This document shows positions 22,346-33,236 of a stretch of DNA of 64,000 nt, in pieces. Source of the DNA: Flaccisagitta enflata (lineage: Eukaryota; Chaetognatha; Sagittoidea; Aphragmophora); the NCBI GenBank assembly GCA_965153355.1, contig OZ231127.1, positions 79,918,001 to 79,982,000 of the forward strand. The letters run 5' to 3'. The translations under genes and the position numbers were made by a program. Under the pieces are notes generated by a model. The model searched no databases, was not told where the DNA came from, and saw nothing but the letters and a program-made list of their open reading frames with translations. Within the stretch, counting starts at the first letter, position 1. Each line of letters opens with the position of its first letter.

Positions 22346-25300
22346 ATGTCGACCGCCAACAACAACGCCAACGCCGACGCGATGTCAATGCCGCCACCTT
22401 CGCTGCCCAATCAACGCAGAAAAGCCTTTCGACCAGCCGACTGCGTGTCTGTCGTTTCCGACTCATCCGTCTACGCGGGCGCAATGGACCCCGTGGCTAC
22501 GACGCTTCGCGGGTTACGAAAGGCGCTACGCAACACGCGCAACGCCTACATGTCGGCGTTGAAACAAGCTGATACCCTCAACGACGACGATATATTGGAC
22601 TTTTACCAAGATATGGACTGCCTTCGAAAGGAGGTGTGGTTAGCGGCGTGGCGACTTGTCAACCAGACAAAGACTTACTCACATGCAGAGTCGACCAACA
22701 ACCCCGACAAAGCGGCGTCACTGTTATCGACGGCCGAAAGCTCATTGACGGAAGTGCGGAAACTGTGGGACCAATCATGCTTCCACGACAAAAACACTTA
22801 TGCGTCGCACTTATTCCTGCCGACCTACCACGACATCCACGACGAGTCACCGGAGACTGGAGCAAAACGCGCTCTCGAGATGACGATGGGGTCATCGACG
22901 CATTTCGTCCAGTCCCTTTCACGACGACGCAAATCGACGCCGAACACGACCGGCGACGATGGAGACGCGGGAGAGGACGACTTGCCCGTCGGTACGGAAG
23001 CAGCGAATCTCAATGCAGCGGAACAACGTCACAACGCGCCGCCCCATACGCCAGGCGCGATACAAGACGCCGAGGAGATACGTATAAACTTTGAACCTCC
23101 GACGCCGGTGACGCCGGCGAGGTCGCGCTTCTTGTCGGCTAGAGACGATGGAGATGACGACGCCGACGACGCGATGGAAACGTCATGGCCAAACGACGAC
23201 GCCGACCTCCCTCCAGGCGCCGTTGGCGGCGCCCCTCCCACACAAGATCTTCTCAACATGCTACAGCAGTCGATCGTCAACGGCGACAGAAACGCTCAAG
23301 GCGACGCGATGGTGCACGTCGTCCAACGTCTTGTCAACGACGTCAACCAAGTTCGACGCTCGGTGGCGAGAGAAGCACGCGCAAACACGCGATTCCGTCT
23401 CAGCTCGCAATCTGTATCTCAACAACGCGAAGAAAACGCCCGGCAGTTGACGGCAAACATCGCATTAGACGCAGCCGTTACTGCCCGGACAGACGCGGTC
23501 ACGGCCGGAATTGACGAGAGGAAAAGAAGGGAGGAGGAGGAGAGGAGGAAGAAAGAGAAGGAGGAGGAGGAGGAGAGACAACGCATCCACGCTGAAGAAG
23601 TGAGAAGGAAGGCAGAAGAGACGAGAAAGGAGCAGGAGGAGAAAAGGAGGACGAACTTGAAAAACAAGATCGCACAGGAGAAAAGAGAGAAAGAGGAGAG
23701 AGAAGAAAAGAAAAGGAAAGAAGCAGAGAGGAAAGCAGAGGAGGAGAGAAGGAAGGCGGTGGCAAAAGAGACGGAAGAAAGAAAGAGGATGGAGGAGAAG
23801 AAAAGACGCGAAGAAAAGAAAAGGAGGAAGAGAAGAAAAGGAAAGAGGAGGAGGAGAGGAAGAGGAGAGAGGCGCAAAAGAAAAGCCAGCAGAGACAACT
23901 ACCATCTAAAACGCCACCCCCAGCCGCACGTGAACATCCTCTCCACGAGCAACTGCGCACGAGACAAGATGCAGCGGAGCAAGAAAAGTACGCGATGGAT
24001 CACGCGGACGCAATGGCAAGGGTCCAACAATTGATCAGCGACCTCAACCTGGAGGACAGCGTCGTTTTGCAGACACGTGCTCCACCGCGTAAATCGGCGC
24101 CGCCATCACCAAGCTCACCCGTCATCGTCCGCCAAATCGCGGGTGATCTTCCAGCTCCGCAAGCATCCCGCAATGCACGCGGGAGTCAGCGCCCCCTGGT
24201 CGACGACGTCTTCGACGACGAAGGGTTTGAGCGCGTCGACAGACGGAAGTCGAGGAAGACGCCGCCCCCAACGCCATCGCCTCCCACGTATCAAAGACGT
24301 CAAACCGGAAGTGACTCCGCACGAAACGGCCTCGCGCATTCGCAGTCTTTCGCCGAGAGGATGAACGCGGCCTCTTTCATCGACAACCCGATCGCCTACG
24401 ACGCCCGCGTCAGAGCAAAGGACGTGGGATTGAGGGAAATGCGCGCAGCACGTCCAAGAGAAGCGTATGGATACCTCGAGCCAATTGACTATATCATTGC
24501 CAAATCCAAATTCGAAAATGCCGCCTCCAACATCGAGCCAGACGAAATCGACAAAGTGACTGAATTGGCCAACGTCTTCGCGAATCCAGCGAAGGAAATC
24601 ATCGACGGTCAACAACTCATCATCAAGGCGCACAACATGCGCCGTGTCTACAGCACCTTGTGGAGACGCCTAGACGAGATGTTCAACACGAGCGCCAACC
24701 CATTCCAATCGGCCGTCGACAGCATCTGCAGGAAAGGAAAGGTCCCAGAAAACGATATGAGAGCCCATCAATCATTGATTGGCACGTTGTATAAACTGGA
24801 AAACGTCGCAGAATTGCTGAATGTACCTGGAGAGTGTGATCGTGACGTCCACATCCGCCGCATCATCAACGCGAGGGTGCCACACATCTCGACGGACTAT
24901 TGGAAGGCGAGCGCGCGTGAACAAGCTCGCCATGGCACGGCTTACGGCTTCCAAGAACTCATCGAGGAGGTGAAGCATTGGGTGTCGTACAACAACCTGA
25001 AAGAACCAACACGCATGGCGCCGAAACCAACGAAGGTTGCAGCGACTGCAGTTGGTCCGGCGACGTTTAAGGAACAGCTCGTCAACTCACCTCCGAAGCA
25101 GCAACCCAACGACATCTGCAATATTTGTGGAGGTCGTCACAACTCTCATTCGTGCAACGTTTTGGAAGCCATCCCATCAGCAGAGGATCGTGTGAAGAAG
25201 TTGGCTGAGAAACGTCTATGCTTTCATTGTTTCTGCCCAAACCATTCGGCGCGCGACTGCAAAGACAAGCCAACATGCTCATCTTGCAATAAGAGACACG

Positions 25301-25446
25301 CAACTTGCTGCACGACCGCCAATTCAAGCCAAAGGGAATGGAGAAGGAATCACGTTCAAGACGCCGAATGCCGCCGCATTAGCCGCAGCCGCTGCCGCCG
25401 CCAAAACCGTTCCTCCAGCGCCCCCAAGCAGCTCGTCGACGGATGA
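22346..25446 (+). CDS. gag: Gag polyprotein of the BEL/Pao element (split by a frameshift)
   Basis: The first frame (22346-24034) holds a helical N-terminal region and a long, highly charged Glu/Arg/Lys coiled-coil segment (about residues 385-520). Near 23830, in a purine-only run, coding moves to the frame that stays open to 25446; the 3' part has a DUF1759-like region and three CCHC-type zinc knuckles (CNICGGRHNSHSC, CFHCFCPNHSARDC, CSSCNKRHATCC), as in Pao-type Gag. A single-base indel in the purine run explains the break better than programmed shifting, because no slippery heptamer with structure is apparent. Gag would form the virus-like particle and package RNA. The split could be real decay or an assembly error. 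Confidence 0.8.
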
Positions 25447-25449
25447 CTC

Positions 25450-25670
25450 TGCATCTGATGAAGGAAGAGTGATGGAGGCGTGACTCGCTGCCACCTCCGC
25501 GATGAGGACGGTGGTCGCGGAGGATGATGTCACGCGACCGATTGTTCCTGTAAAATCACCAACGCATCGACGGGCCGTTCCACCGTAGTGTTGGGGATGA
25601 TTGACAGCGGTGCGGATCGTGACGTTTTATCGCTTCAAATCGTTAAAAATTAGACTTACCAACTGAAAAG
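25450..25670 (+). pseudogene. Protease region with frameshifts (DSGA motif)
   Basis: The aspartic protease active-site motif appears as GMIDSGADRDVLS at about 25594-25634. It is in the same frame as the 3' part of gag, but stop codons separate them. The flanking homologous sequence continues in other frames: breaks fall at A-runs near 25550 and 25637, each consistent with one missing A. Thus the Gag-protease-RT connection is broken in this copy as given. Confidence 0.7.
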
Positions 25671-28600
25671 ATGCTGATGCGCGTGCATACGGTCAATTGT
25701 GAAGTGGTGGAGGAGAAAGTTTTGGCGTCCTTTATCCTTTCATCGATTGACGAGGAATACAACGTCCACATCAGCAACGCACTAATGGGAGAGTTATTGA
25801 CGGGTGAAGCGGATATTGCTCCATGCCAACGCGACTTCACAAATCAATCTCATCTTCGCGATATTCCATTTCCAAAAGCAAATGGTCCTGTCCAATTGAT
25901 CATCGGCGCCGCCCATTACGACGCGACGATGCCTGTGGAGGCAAGAAGAGGTCCATCAGGATCTTTGACAGCCTTCAGATGCGGTTTTGGATGGACTGTA
26001 GCAGGGAAGAGTGGACGAAGATCAGATGATACCGCTGTTATCAACGCGATCCACGTGGATAACGTCGCATTGAGCAAATCTCTTGACCGCATGTTCTATC
26101 ACGACTTCGCCATTGTGTCGGAGGAAGAAATGGGCCAGTCTGAAGAGAATCGTCGCGCGGTGAAGCGGGTGATGGAGACGATATACTTCGACGAGAAACT
26201 CCAAAAATACGTCGTGGGGCTTCCATGGCGCTATGACAAGGAGAAGATCATCGAGATTATCAAGTCCGTCAACGCACGCGCGATGAGGATTAAGAGGACA
26301 AAAAGTCTCCGATACAAACTCTCAAATAATCATGACCTCCGCGATCGCGTCTTCAAAGAAATGGACAAATTTGTGGATACGGGCGTGGCGATTGAGATTG
26401 ATCCGACGAATGACGACGCAAGCATCTCATCGCCCCGCTGGTACTTACCCATCCATGTGGTGGAGGAAAGAAATAAAACGCGGATTTGTCACGATGGACG
26501 CGCGGAGACTGGCGGCATTTGCCTCAATGAACTACTGATTGGAGGTCCGAATATCATGAACGTCTTGACCGAAGTTCTTATGAAATTTCGCCTTTATAAA
26601 ATCGGTCTGATGACTGATATAAAGGCGTTCTTTCATAATGTCCGCGTCCATCCTGAGGACGCGGACACGTTCAGATATATGTGGTTCACTGACAAGAGCA
26701 TGAGAGAAGCGGTCGTGATGCTCTTCTTGGCGCACATCTTTGGATCTGTCTCATCGAGTCTCGTCACCAGCTATGTTTTACGCCATCACGCAGAGAAGAT
26801 CAAGCCCGACTTCCCGGAGAATGTCTACGAAATGTTAAGACATGCCTTCTACGTTGATGACGGCTCTGGTGGTGCGGATTCAGTTGACGAGGCACTGCAG
26901 TTGAAGCAAGATCTCATCGCCGCCATGAAAAGCGGCGGATTTACGTTGACTAAGTGGAAGTCGAACGCGGTGGAAGTGATGGACGAGGATCCGAATGTTG
27001 CAGTCGACTTGAGCGCCAAACTCGAGGAGCCAACGAAGGTCTTGGGAGTCCAATGGTTGCCGTCGACGGACTGCTTCATCTTCAGATGCGATCCAGAAGC
27101 ATGCAAGAGGGTGGCAACGACTCCTCGCGAATTGGTCTCCATGCAAGCCGACAACTATGATCCATTAGGCTTCACTGCTCCCCGCGCCCTTGAAGGGAGG
27201 AGGTGTCTTCAGTTGACGAGAGCTTCCGAGAAGGGATGGGATTCGACGATGGAGGAGGCGTTAATCAAACGCTTCGCCAAATGGTACTCTGCGACTCCAT
27301 TGCTGATCCAGATTGAAATTCCGCGCCACATTGAATGGGGCATTGTGAAGGCCGTTCGACGAGAAGTTCACATCTTCTGCGACGCCGCCATCCCTGGTTT
27401 TGGAGTAGTGGGCTATTGGTTGGTGGAAGACGAGGATGGAACAATCCGCGTTACCATTTTGTGTGCCAAGGCTCACGTCGTCCCTCTTGATGCGTCAAAA
27501 GCGTCGCACCATAATTCAGTGCCGAGGTTAGAAATGACAGCGGCAGAGAAAGCGGTGAAACTCAAACTGTTCATCAAGAGGACCATTCCAAAGGTGACCG
27601 AGGACATGGTGACGCTCTGGTCAGATTCAGAGGCGGTGCTGAAGATGATTTTCGACCATAAATCTAAACGTCCGAGCTTCTTCGCAAACCGACTTTCAAA
27701 AATCCACAGCGGCTCAAGTGACTCTCAATGGAGGTGGGTTGATTCGGAGAATAACCCCGCGGACTATTGTTCGCGGGGTATTGACGCCGGCGACAAGGAA
27801 AAATGGGACATCTTCCATTTCGGTCCGAAGTTTCTCTACCTTCCCAAATCTGAGTGGCCGGTGATGAATATCGCGACGGCGCCGGAGGCGTCAATCAACG
27901 CCGTCACGACAGAAACGGTGGAGGAGGAGGAAGGAGAGAAGGAGAAGGAAATGTTCGCCTATGCAGTCGCCGCCCGTCGCCAAGAGTGGCTGGCGAAATT
28001 GCGTTTGATCGCCGTGATTGTGAAATGCGCGCAGCGATGGAGACAGAAGGTGAAGGCAAAAACTAGAGCAGCGGCGACGACGCTGCCTAATCCATACTCT
28101 GTATCTATGGCTGAAGTGTACGACGCACAACGCCGCTTGATCAACGCGATCCAGTTCAAACATTTCCATGGAGAAATAACCAAGTTGAAGGCGGTGGGAA
28201 AAACGACGCCGCTGATCAACGACGCCGGCGCCAAAGTGATCTGCAAGACTCTACGCCATCACAATCCGGTTGTCGACGAGAAAGGAACGATGCGTGTCGG
28301 GAGCAGACTTGTGAATGCGGATATTGGCCATGATGAAAAGTACCCGATGATTCTTCCGTCGAAGGATCCAAACGTCGCTTCTCTGATTCGCCATGTCCAT
28401 CATCAGGATCTTCACGCAGGCCCAAAACACGTCTTGTGCCAACTGCGACGCTTTGTGTGGATTCTTCGAGGTCTCCAGGCGGTGAAGACAGTCATTCGCC
28501 ATTGTGTTACGTGCCAAAGGAACTTCAAAGATCCTATGAAGCAGCAGATGGCGCCTCTTCCTCAACGCCGGCTCATTCCAACGGCCCCCTTCGAGGAGGT

Positions 28601-29498
28601 GGGACTCGACTGCATGGGTCACTTCCTGGTGAAACTGAATGGAAGGGCGGATCATAAAGTCTGGGCAGTGGTGTTTACCTGCATGGTTTCGAGGGCGGTG
28701 CATGTGGAGGTGTTGTTTAAAATGGACACAGAGGCAATGATCAACGCCATCATTAGATTCGCAGCAAGACGGCAAACGGTGCGTCGCTTCATATCAGACT
28801 GTGGCACCAACCTGGTTGGGGCGAATCGCGTCATGAAGGAGGAGATGCAGTCGTGGAACGCGTCGTCGACAGTGGCTCTGCAGCAGCATGGACTCCAATG
28901 GGACTTCATTCCTCCGGGGACTCCTCATTACGGCGGCGTATGGGAGAGGGTCGTATCCCTTTTCAAAAAACATTTGGCGTCTATTACTTCCGGTCACGTG
29001 CTCCATTACGACGTCTTCCAAACGGCGGTGATTGAGGTGGAAGGAATTCTCAACCGTCGACCTCTCACGCCTTTGAGCGACGATCCTAGCGATACATCAG
29101 CGCTGAGGCCGGTCAACATCTTGCATCCGTCTACGTTCTCACACTCGTCGGCAGCTATTCTTCCTCCAGAGACCGGAAACGACGCCGTGGGAACGAGATG
29201 CCGATGGAGAAACGCACAGGCCCGCGTTGACGCCTTCTGGAAGGTATGGCGCGCCGAATACCTTCAGTTGCTGCATGCAAGGAGCAAATGGACAAAATCG
29301 GAAGTGAACATCAAAAAAGATGCATTGGTCATCATCGTTGACGAGACGCTTCATCGGCATCAGTGGTCTTTGGGACGCGTCGTCGAAGTGGAAGGATCTG
29401 GTGGTCATGTCCGGAAAGCACAGATCCGACGCCCCGACGGCAAGATTGTTCTCAAAGATCGGTCAAAGATCGTCCGATTGGAGCTGGATTCAGATTAA
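25671..29498 (+). CDS. pol: Pol: reverse transcriptase, RNase H and integrase (BEL/Pao)
   Basis: An uninterrupted 1275-codon frame. RT lies at about residues 240-480, with MTDIKAFFHNV (D316) and HAFYVDDGSGG (YVDD 394-397). RNase H lies at about 565-690, with FCDA (D571), PRLEM (E621) and WSDSE (D651). The integrase zinc-binding HHCC region is at about 908-950; the DDE core has GLDCMG (D980), SDCGTNLVGA (D1043) and GGVWERV (E1092). The C-terminus (ALVIIVDETLHRHQWSLGRV) is the DUF5641 region typical of BEL/Pao. The first methionine is probably not the native start; the protease belongs upstream in the same polyprotein. All visible catalytic residues are intact, so RT and integrase could be functional even though the upstream region is broken. 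Confidence 0.93.
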   Translation: MLMRVHTVNCEVVEEKVLASFILSSIDEEYNVHISNALMGELLTGEADIAPCQRDFTNQSHLRDIPFPKANGPVQLIIGAAHYDATMPVEARRGPSGSLTAFRCGFGWTVAGKSGRRSDDTAVINAIHVDNVALSKSLDRMFYHDFAIVSEEEMGQSEENRRAVKRVMETIYFDEKLQKYVVGLPWRYDKEKIIEIIKSVNARAMRIKRTKSLRYKLSNNHDLRDRVFKEMDKFVDTGVAIEIDPTNDDASISSPRWYLPIHVVEERNKTRICHDGRAETGGICLNELLIGGPNIMNVLTEVLMKFRLYKIGLMTDIKAFFHNVRVHPEDADTFRYMWFTDKSMREAVVMLFLAHIFGSVSSSLVTSYVLRHHAEKIKPDFPENVYEMLRHAFYVDDGSGGADSVDEALQLKQDLIAAMKSGGFTLTKWKSNAVEVMDEDPNVAVDLSAKLEEPTKVLGVQWLPSTDCFIFRCDPEACKRVATTPRELVSMQADNYDPLGFTAPRALEGRRCLQLTRASEKGWDSTMEEALIKRFAKWYSATPLLIQIEIPRHIEWGIVKAVRREVHIFCDAAIPGFGVVGYWLVEDEDGTIRVTILCAKAHVVPLDASKASHHNSVPRLEMTAAEKAVKLKLFIKRTIPKVTEDMVTLWSDSEAVLKMIFDHKSKRPSFFANRLSKIHSGSSDSQWRWVDSENNPADYCSRGIDAGDKEKWDIFHFGPKFLYLPKSEWPVMNIATAPEASINAVTTETVEEEEGEKEKEMFAYAVAARRQEWLAKLRLIAVIVKCAQRWRQKVKAKTRAAATTLPNPYSVSMAEVYDAQRRLINAIQFKHFHGEITKLKAVGKTTPLINDAGAKVICKTLRHHNPVVDEKGTMRVGSRLVNADIGHDEKYPMILPSKDPNVASLIRHVHHQDLHAGPKHVLCQLRRFVWILRGLQAVKTVIRHCVTCQRNFKDPMKQQMAPLPQRRLIPTAPFEEVGLDCMGHFLVKLNGRADHKVWAVVFTCMVSRAVHVEVLFKMDTEAMINAIIRFAARRQTVRRFISDCGTNLVGANRVMKEEMQSWNASSTVALQQHGLQWDFIPPGTPHYGGVWERVVSLFKKHLASITSGHVLHYDVFQTAVIEVEGILNRRPLTPLSDDPSDTSALRPVNILHPSTFSHSSAAILPPETGNDAVGTRCRWRNAQARVDAFWKVWRAEYLQLLHARSKWTKSEVNIKKDALVIIVDETLHRHQWSLGRVVEVEGSGGHVRKAQIRRPDGKIVLKDRSKIVRLELDSD

Positions 29499-29509
29499 AA
29501 ACGGATAAG

Positions 29510-30045
29510 TGTGAAGAAAGAGAGAGAAAGTAGACCAGAGAGAAGCACAAGTGTTTCTATTTGTAAAGACTATACATGAAAATGAGGATTTTTTTTCTCT
29601 CATGATTATTTTTTGGTCTTGTTTACTTTTTCTCAGTCGGTCTGTCTGATATGTCTTTGTGTGTAATGACAGGAGAGAGAGAGGTACATGGTGCCCCAGT
29701 CAGTTGAGAATGTCTGCATGATTGACTGACAATCTAAATTTTGCCATGCCATTTCAATCTTGTATTGACCATATAAAGGCATTTGTTCGTCATTTTCTTT
29801 TCCGTTTTATCCATATCATTGACTGTTGAGTGTGGAGGTCATTTGAGGCGCTGATCGAAGAGTTTTTATTTCTTTGTCTGCGTATACCATTTAATCTTCC
29901 TCAATGTTAATGGATATGTCTTCCTCTTTCCGTTTGGTTACATCTCGAAATCTGAATTTTCTCCAAAAACAGGCGTTTACACTATCTTACGCTAAAAGCT
30001 TCCCCTTGTCGGTATCGTCGCATAACTGTTGCAGAGAGATCCATC
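29510..30045 (+). other. Non-coding spacer inside the retroelement
   Basis: Between the pol stop and the third frame lie about 540 bp of T-rich sequence without a recognisable gene. It may hold a splice acceptor for a subgenomic mRNA, for example near TTTCTCCAAAAACAG at 29971. Confidence 0.35.
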
Positions 30046-32391
30046 ATGTCGCAGCAGAACAACCAAGGCACGCCGGACGAGATCCGCGAAGCGAGGAGGC
30101 AGCGAATGGCGCAAGCCCAGGCCGATTTGGTGAGGAGTCATGAGGAGGAGACGAGGAGGATGGAAGAGGAGCGGGCGAGGGTGGAAGAGGAGAAGAGGAA
30201 AGTGGAGGAAGAGAAGAAAGACCCGGAGAAGAAGAGGAGGCGACAGGAGCAGGAGGCCAGGGCAGCGTCCCTCAGAGAACAACGCAGGCTTCGCGGGTTG
30301 CAACAGTCCGTCGTTGGAGGAGCTGATGACGTCATCGACGGGGTCAGCCATCTCTTCAACGACTCGTCTTCCGGCGCGTGGACCGTTACGGACCCTCTTC
30401 CTGCTCGGGCCCTCAACGCGTTCGATGCCAACGCCTTTGCCGACAAGCGCGCCGCCGGTGAAGCGCGTCGTCAAGCCGACGATGCGCTCCGTGCGGCAAG
30501 AAAGGCGAAAAGAGAACAAGCTGCCAACGAAAGCTTCGATACGGCAGTCTCGGGAGTGGAGGCGCTCATGGGGGAGTCGACGTCGGACTCCACCACGGAC
30601 GCCCCCCCGCCTCCACGCGGAGCAGAGGAAGTGGAGCGACAAGATTTAAATGACCCTGACAACTTAGACTTTGACGATGACGACGACGACGACGACGACG
30701 ATGACGATTACGAGACTCAGGATGACAGTGAGGGCGATAAGATGGACACTAACGAACATGACGGAAGGGGAGAGGGACTTCCCCCCGGGGAGGTTGCTCG
30801 ACCCGCCCCTACAGGCCCCCAAGGGGTACTTACTGCTCCTTCCCTTGCTCCCCCAATTCTGCCGCCGCCGCCGCAGACGTCGCAGGCGGTCGTGGAGTCG
30901 CCGACGTTACAAGTAACGCCGGCCGCAGACTCGACCGCGCCGGCGCCGTTTCAAGCATCACCTGACGCGACGCTGGTGATCCCGCCGCACATCAGTGACC
31001 TGTCCTCCATATCGCAGGAACAAGCGGTCGAATTGGTGAAGATCTACAACGCCCAAGTCGACGCCCTCATCGAGCGGAAGCACACTGCGATATACCACGA
31101 CACGCAGCGTCGCTTACGCGCGGAGAGAGATGCTCTTCATCCACAAGCCGAGCGAAGAGCATATGTTCCGACGCAAAGAGTCAGAGACGAATTAGTCGAA
31201 GAGGACGGAGAGATTGCGACGGTTGAAACACGCGAGACGCTCCAATTGTGCAAGATCATCAACATCAGATCTATTGGAGCAACGGCGGACATGGGAAATG
31301 GGACTTTGAGAGATATTTCCCGTGGAAAAGCCTCAAATCAGAGAAAAAGACGACGTGAAGGAGCCGCTCGTCGGATCGCGGAGGCTATTCGTTCGACCGG
31401 AAGTGGCAGCGATCAGCGTCAGACGCCCGCGACGCAGGATCCTCCACAACATCATCCAAGAGACGATCGACGAGCCAATGCTGGCGCCAACAATCTACAA
31501 ATCGAAGTGAGAGAGAAGAGACGTCGGGTGAGCAGGGGTGGACCGCCGGATGCATCCGCATCGTTGTCATCGACGGTGATGGATGGTCCCGCGAGATTAC
31601 CACATGGTCCTGCTCCCCGGCCTCCTCCTCCTCAACGCCAGCGGTCACGTGACATTTCACCAATCCGTGTCCCAACTCAAACGACGACGACAACGAACAA
31701 TCAAGGGGGTGTGCTCGCAGGGGCAGCCGCAAATCTGCCCCCACCTCCTCCTCCTCCCGTCAACGACGACCAACAGCGACGAGAGGAGCAAAACGCCAAC
31801 AAAAAGAAGAGGAATCGTCGTCCAAAAAGGAAGTCTGGAGATGCGTCGACGTCCAACAGGTCGTCAACGTCGACTGCATCCGCTTCCTCTCCTTCACATC
31901 GCCCTCCCCGATCGCCGGAAGACCTTCTGACCGAGACGATGTTGGCCGTCGCCATCAAGTTGCCAAGTCATCCTCGGTCAAAGGATATTCAAAAGGTTGT
32001 GGACATTCTTCCGGCGGCCTTCTATCCCAACTCATCTCCGATGGATCGCGCGATCTACGCTGCCGATCACGCCGAGGATAGAGCCAGATCGGCGAGGAAG
32101 CTCATCGAACAATACAACTTCAGGATGAAGGTTGTCGGTGAGCACGACGCAAAGGTTGCTCAGATGGCCCAGCTGCTGTCCGACGCGAAGAAGGAAGCCG
32201 ACCGCGTCCGCGCTGAGTTCTCTCAGCCCGACGGACAGATGCCGTCGACTTCCGGCACTCAACGCCACTCCGCGTCGTCGAGCAACCACGCGCCACCTTC
32301 CGGCAGAAACCCTCCTCCACGCCACAGTAGGAAAGACGACGCGCCATCCTATCGTGGAGGAAAGGGCGGCAGGGGTAAAGGCCGGAAGTAG
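30046..32391 (+). CDS. Accessory ORF of the BEL/Pao element, 781 residues, function unknown
   Basis: An intact frame in the position where some BEL/Pao elements carry env, but it has no signal peptide, membrane segment or cysteine pattern, so it is not an envelope. Visible features: an N-terminal Glu/Arg coiled coil (about residues 10-85), an Asp run with an acidic stretch (about 205-235), Pro-rich linkers, a helical segment (about 330-400), two Arg-rich patches, and a C-terminal part (about 625-720) with regular heptad-like pattern ending in a Gly/Arg/Lys tail (GGKGGRGKGRK). Codon use and the coiled-coil style resemble this element's Gag, so a second structural or nucleic-acid-binding protein is plausible. 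No homologue recognised. Confidence 0.6.
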   Translation: MSQQNNQGTPDEIREARRQRMAQAQADLVRSHEEETRRMEEERARVEEEKRKVEEEKKDPEKKRRRQEQEARAASLREQRRLRGLQQSVVGGADDVIDGVSHLFNDSSSGAWTVTDPLPARALNAFDANAFADKRAAGEARRQADDALRAARKAKREQAANESFDTAVSGVEALMGESTSDSTTDAPPPPRGAEEVERQDLNDPDNLDFDDDDDDDDDDDDYETQDDSEGDKMDTNEHDGRGEGLPPGEVARPAPTGPQGVLTAPSLAPPILPPPPQTSQAVVESPTLQVTPAADSTAPAPFQASPDATLVIPPHISDLSSISQEQAVELVKIYNAQVDALIERKHTAIYHDTQRRLRAERDALHPQAERRAYVPTQRVRDELVEEDGEIATVETRETLQLCKIINIRSIGATADMGNGTLRDISRGKASNQRKRRREGAARRIAEAIRSTGSGSDQRQTPATQDPPQHHPRDDRRANAGANNLQIEVREKRRRVSRGGPPDASASLSSTVMDGPARLPHGPAPRPPPPQRQRSRDISPIRVPTQTTTTTNNQGGVLAGAAANLPPPPPPPVNDDQQRREEQNANKKKRNRRPKRKSGDASTSNRSSTSTASASSPSHRPPRSPEDLLTETMLAVAIKLPSHPRSKDIQKVVDILPAAFYPNSSPMDRAIYAADHAEDRARSARKLIEQYNFRMKVVGEHDAKVAQMAQLLSDAKKEADRVRAEFSQPDGQMPSTSGTQRHSASSSNHAPPSGRNPPPRHSRKDDAPSYRGGKGGRGKGRK

Positions 32392-33236
32392 AGGGTCTCG
32401 TCGCCATGATCCCGGCCATCGTCTTCCCACTTCAATCGCGCGTATCATACCGACGCTTTCACGTCGTCGCGGAAGACTAGCGGTTGATCATCCAACGGCG
32501 ACTCGAGATGCTTCCGGTGACGGACAGGCCGGCCATCCTCGCTTCTCTAGAGGGCGGTCGGGGGAGGGGTTCCCAACAGGGACCCCCTGCGACTCTCCCG
32601 CGTAAGTGTCGAGGGGTAGGGGGGGTCTTGAATTGCTCATGAACCAATTGTACCAAATTAGAATATTAAGCGTATGATTTGTGGAATGAGAATCAGTTCT
32701 AACTCTCCTGATCCGTTTCTCCATACCCATTCCGGGTGTGGGGGAACCCCTTCCCCCGCTTACATTTCAGAGACGTACGTGCTGGAGTGATGGACAATCC
32801 TAACGGGGCGTTGGTACGTAGTATAGTATAGTTTATACACTAGTATAGACCACTTAGCGTATAGTCTAATTATTTATTTCAGTCCATCATTCCCGTGGAT
32901 CTAGTATCGTTACCCTTTTTTCTTGTTTAGCATGAAGACTGGATGCAGAATGGAGCAAGAGGAGCGATTCATGTCCAGACCGTAGCGATAGCCCGGACGA
33001 TCGACGGTGGTAGGTGTTTCTGCTCCTAGAACCCATTTTCTGAATCGTCTTATCCGCGCGAGATCCACGATATTTATAATAGTGTCTTTGTAATATTTAA
33101 AAAATTTTTGTTTTTGAGATGAGCCCCGGATGTTGTCATAGCTTGTAAATTTTTAAAATGAACGGTATTCCCTGACAAGAAACTAGTTAGATACGAGATT
33201 TGAAATTTTTTTGGCAAATATTTCAAATGGGGGGAC
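32392..33236 (+). other. 3' non-coding region of the retroelement with polypurine tract
   Basis: No open frame of note. It ends with the purine-rich AAATGGGGGGAC at about 33225-33236, adjoining the right LTR, where plus-strand DNA synthesis would start. Confidence 0.6.

Noticed and set aside
23419-23960. Three minus-strand Ser/Leu/Phe-rich frames of about 150 codons
   Set aside because: Shadows of the Glu/Arg/Lys coiled-coil coding part of gag in a purine-rich strand.
30046-32391. Envelope gene of the retroelement
   Set aside because: No signal peptide, membrane helix or cysteine pattern is visible; composition is that of an intracellular, nucleic-acid-binding or structural protein.
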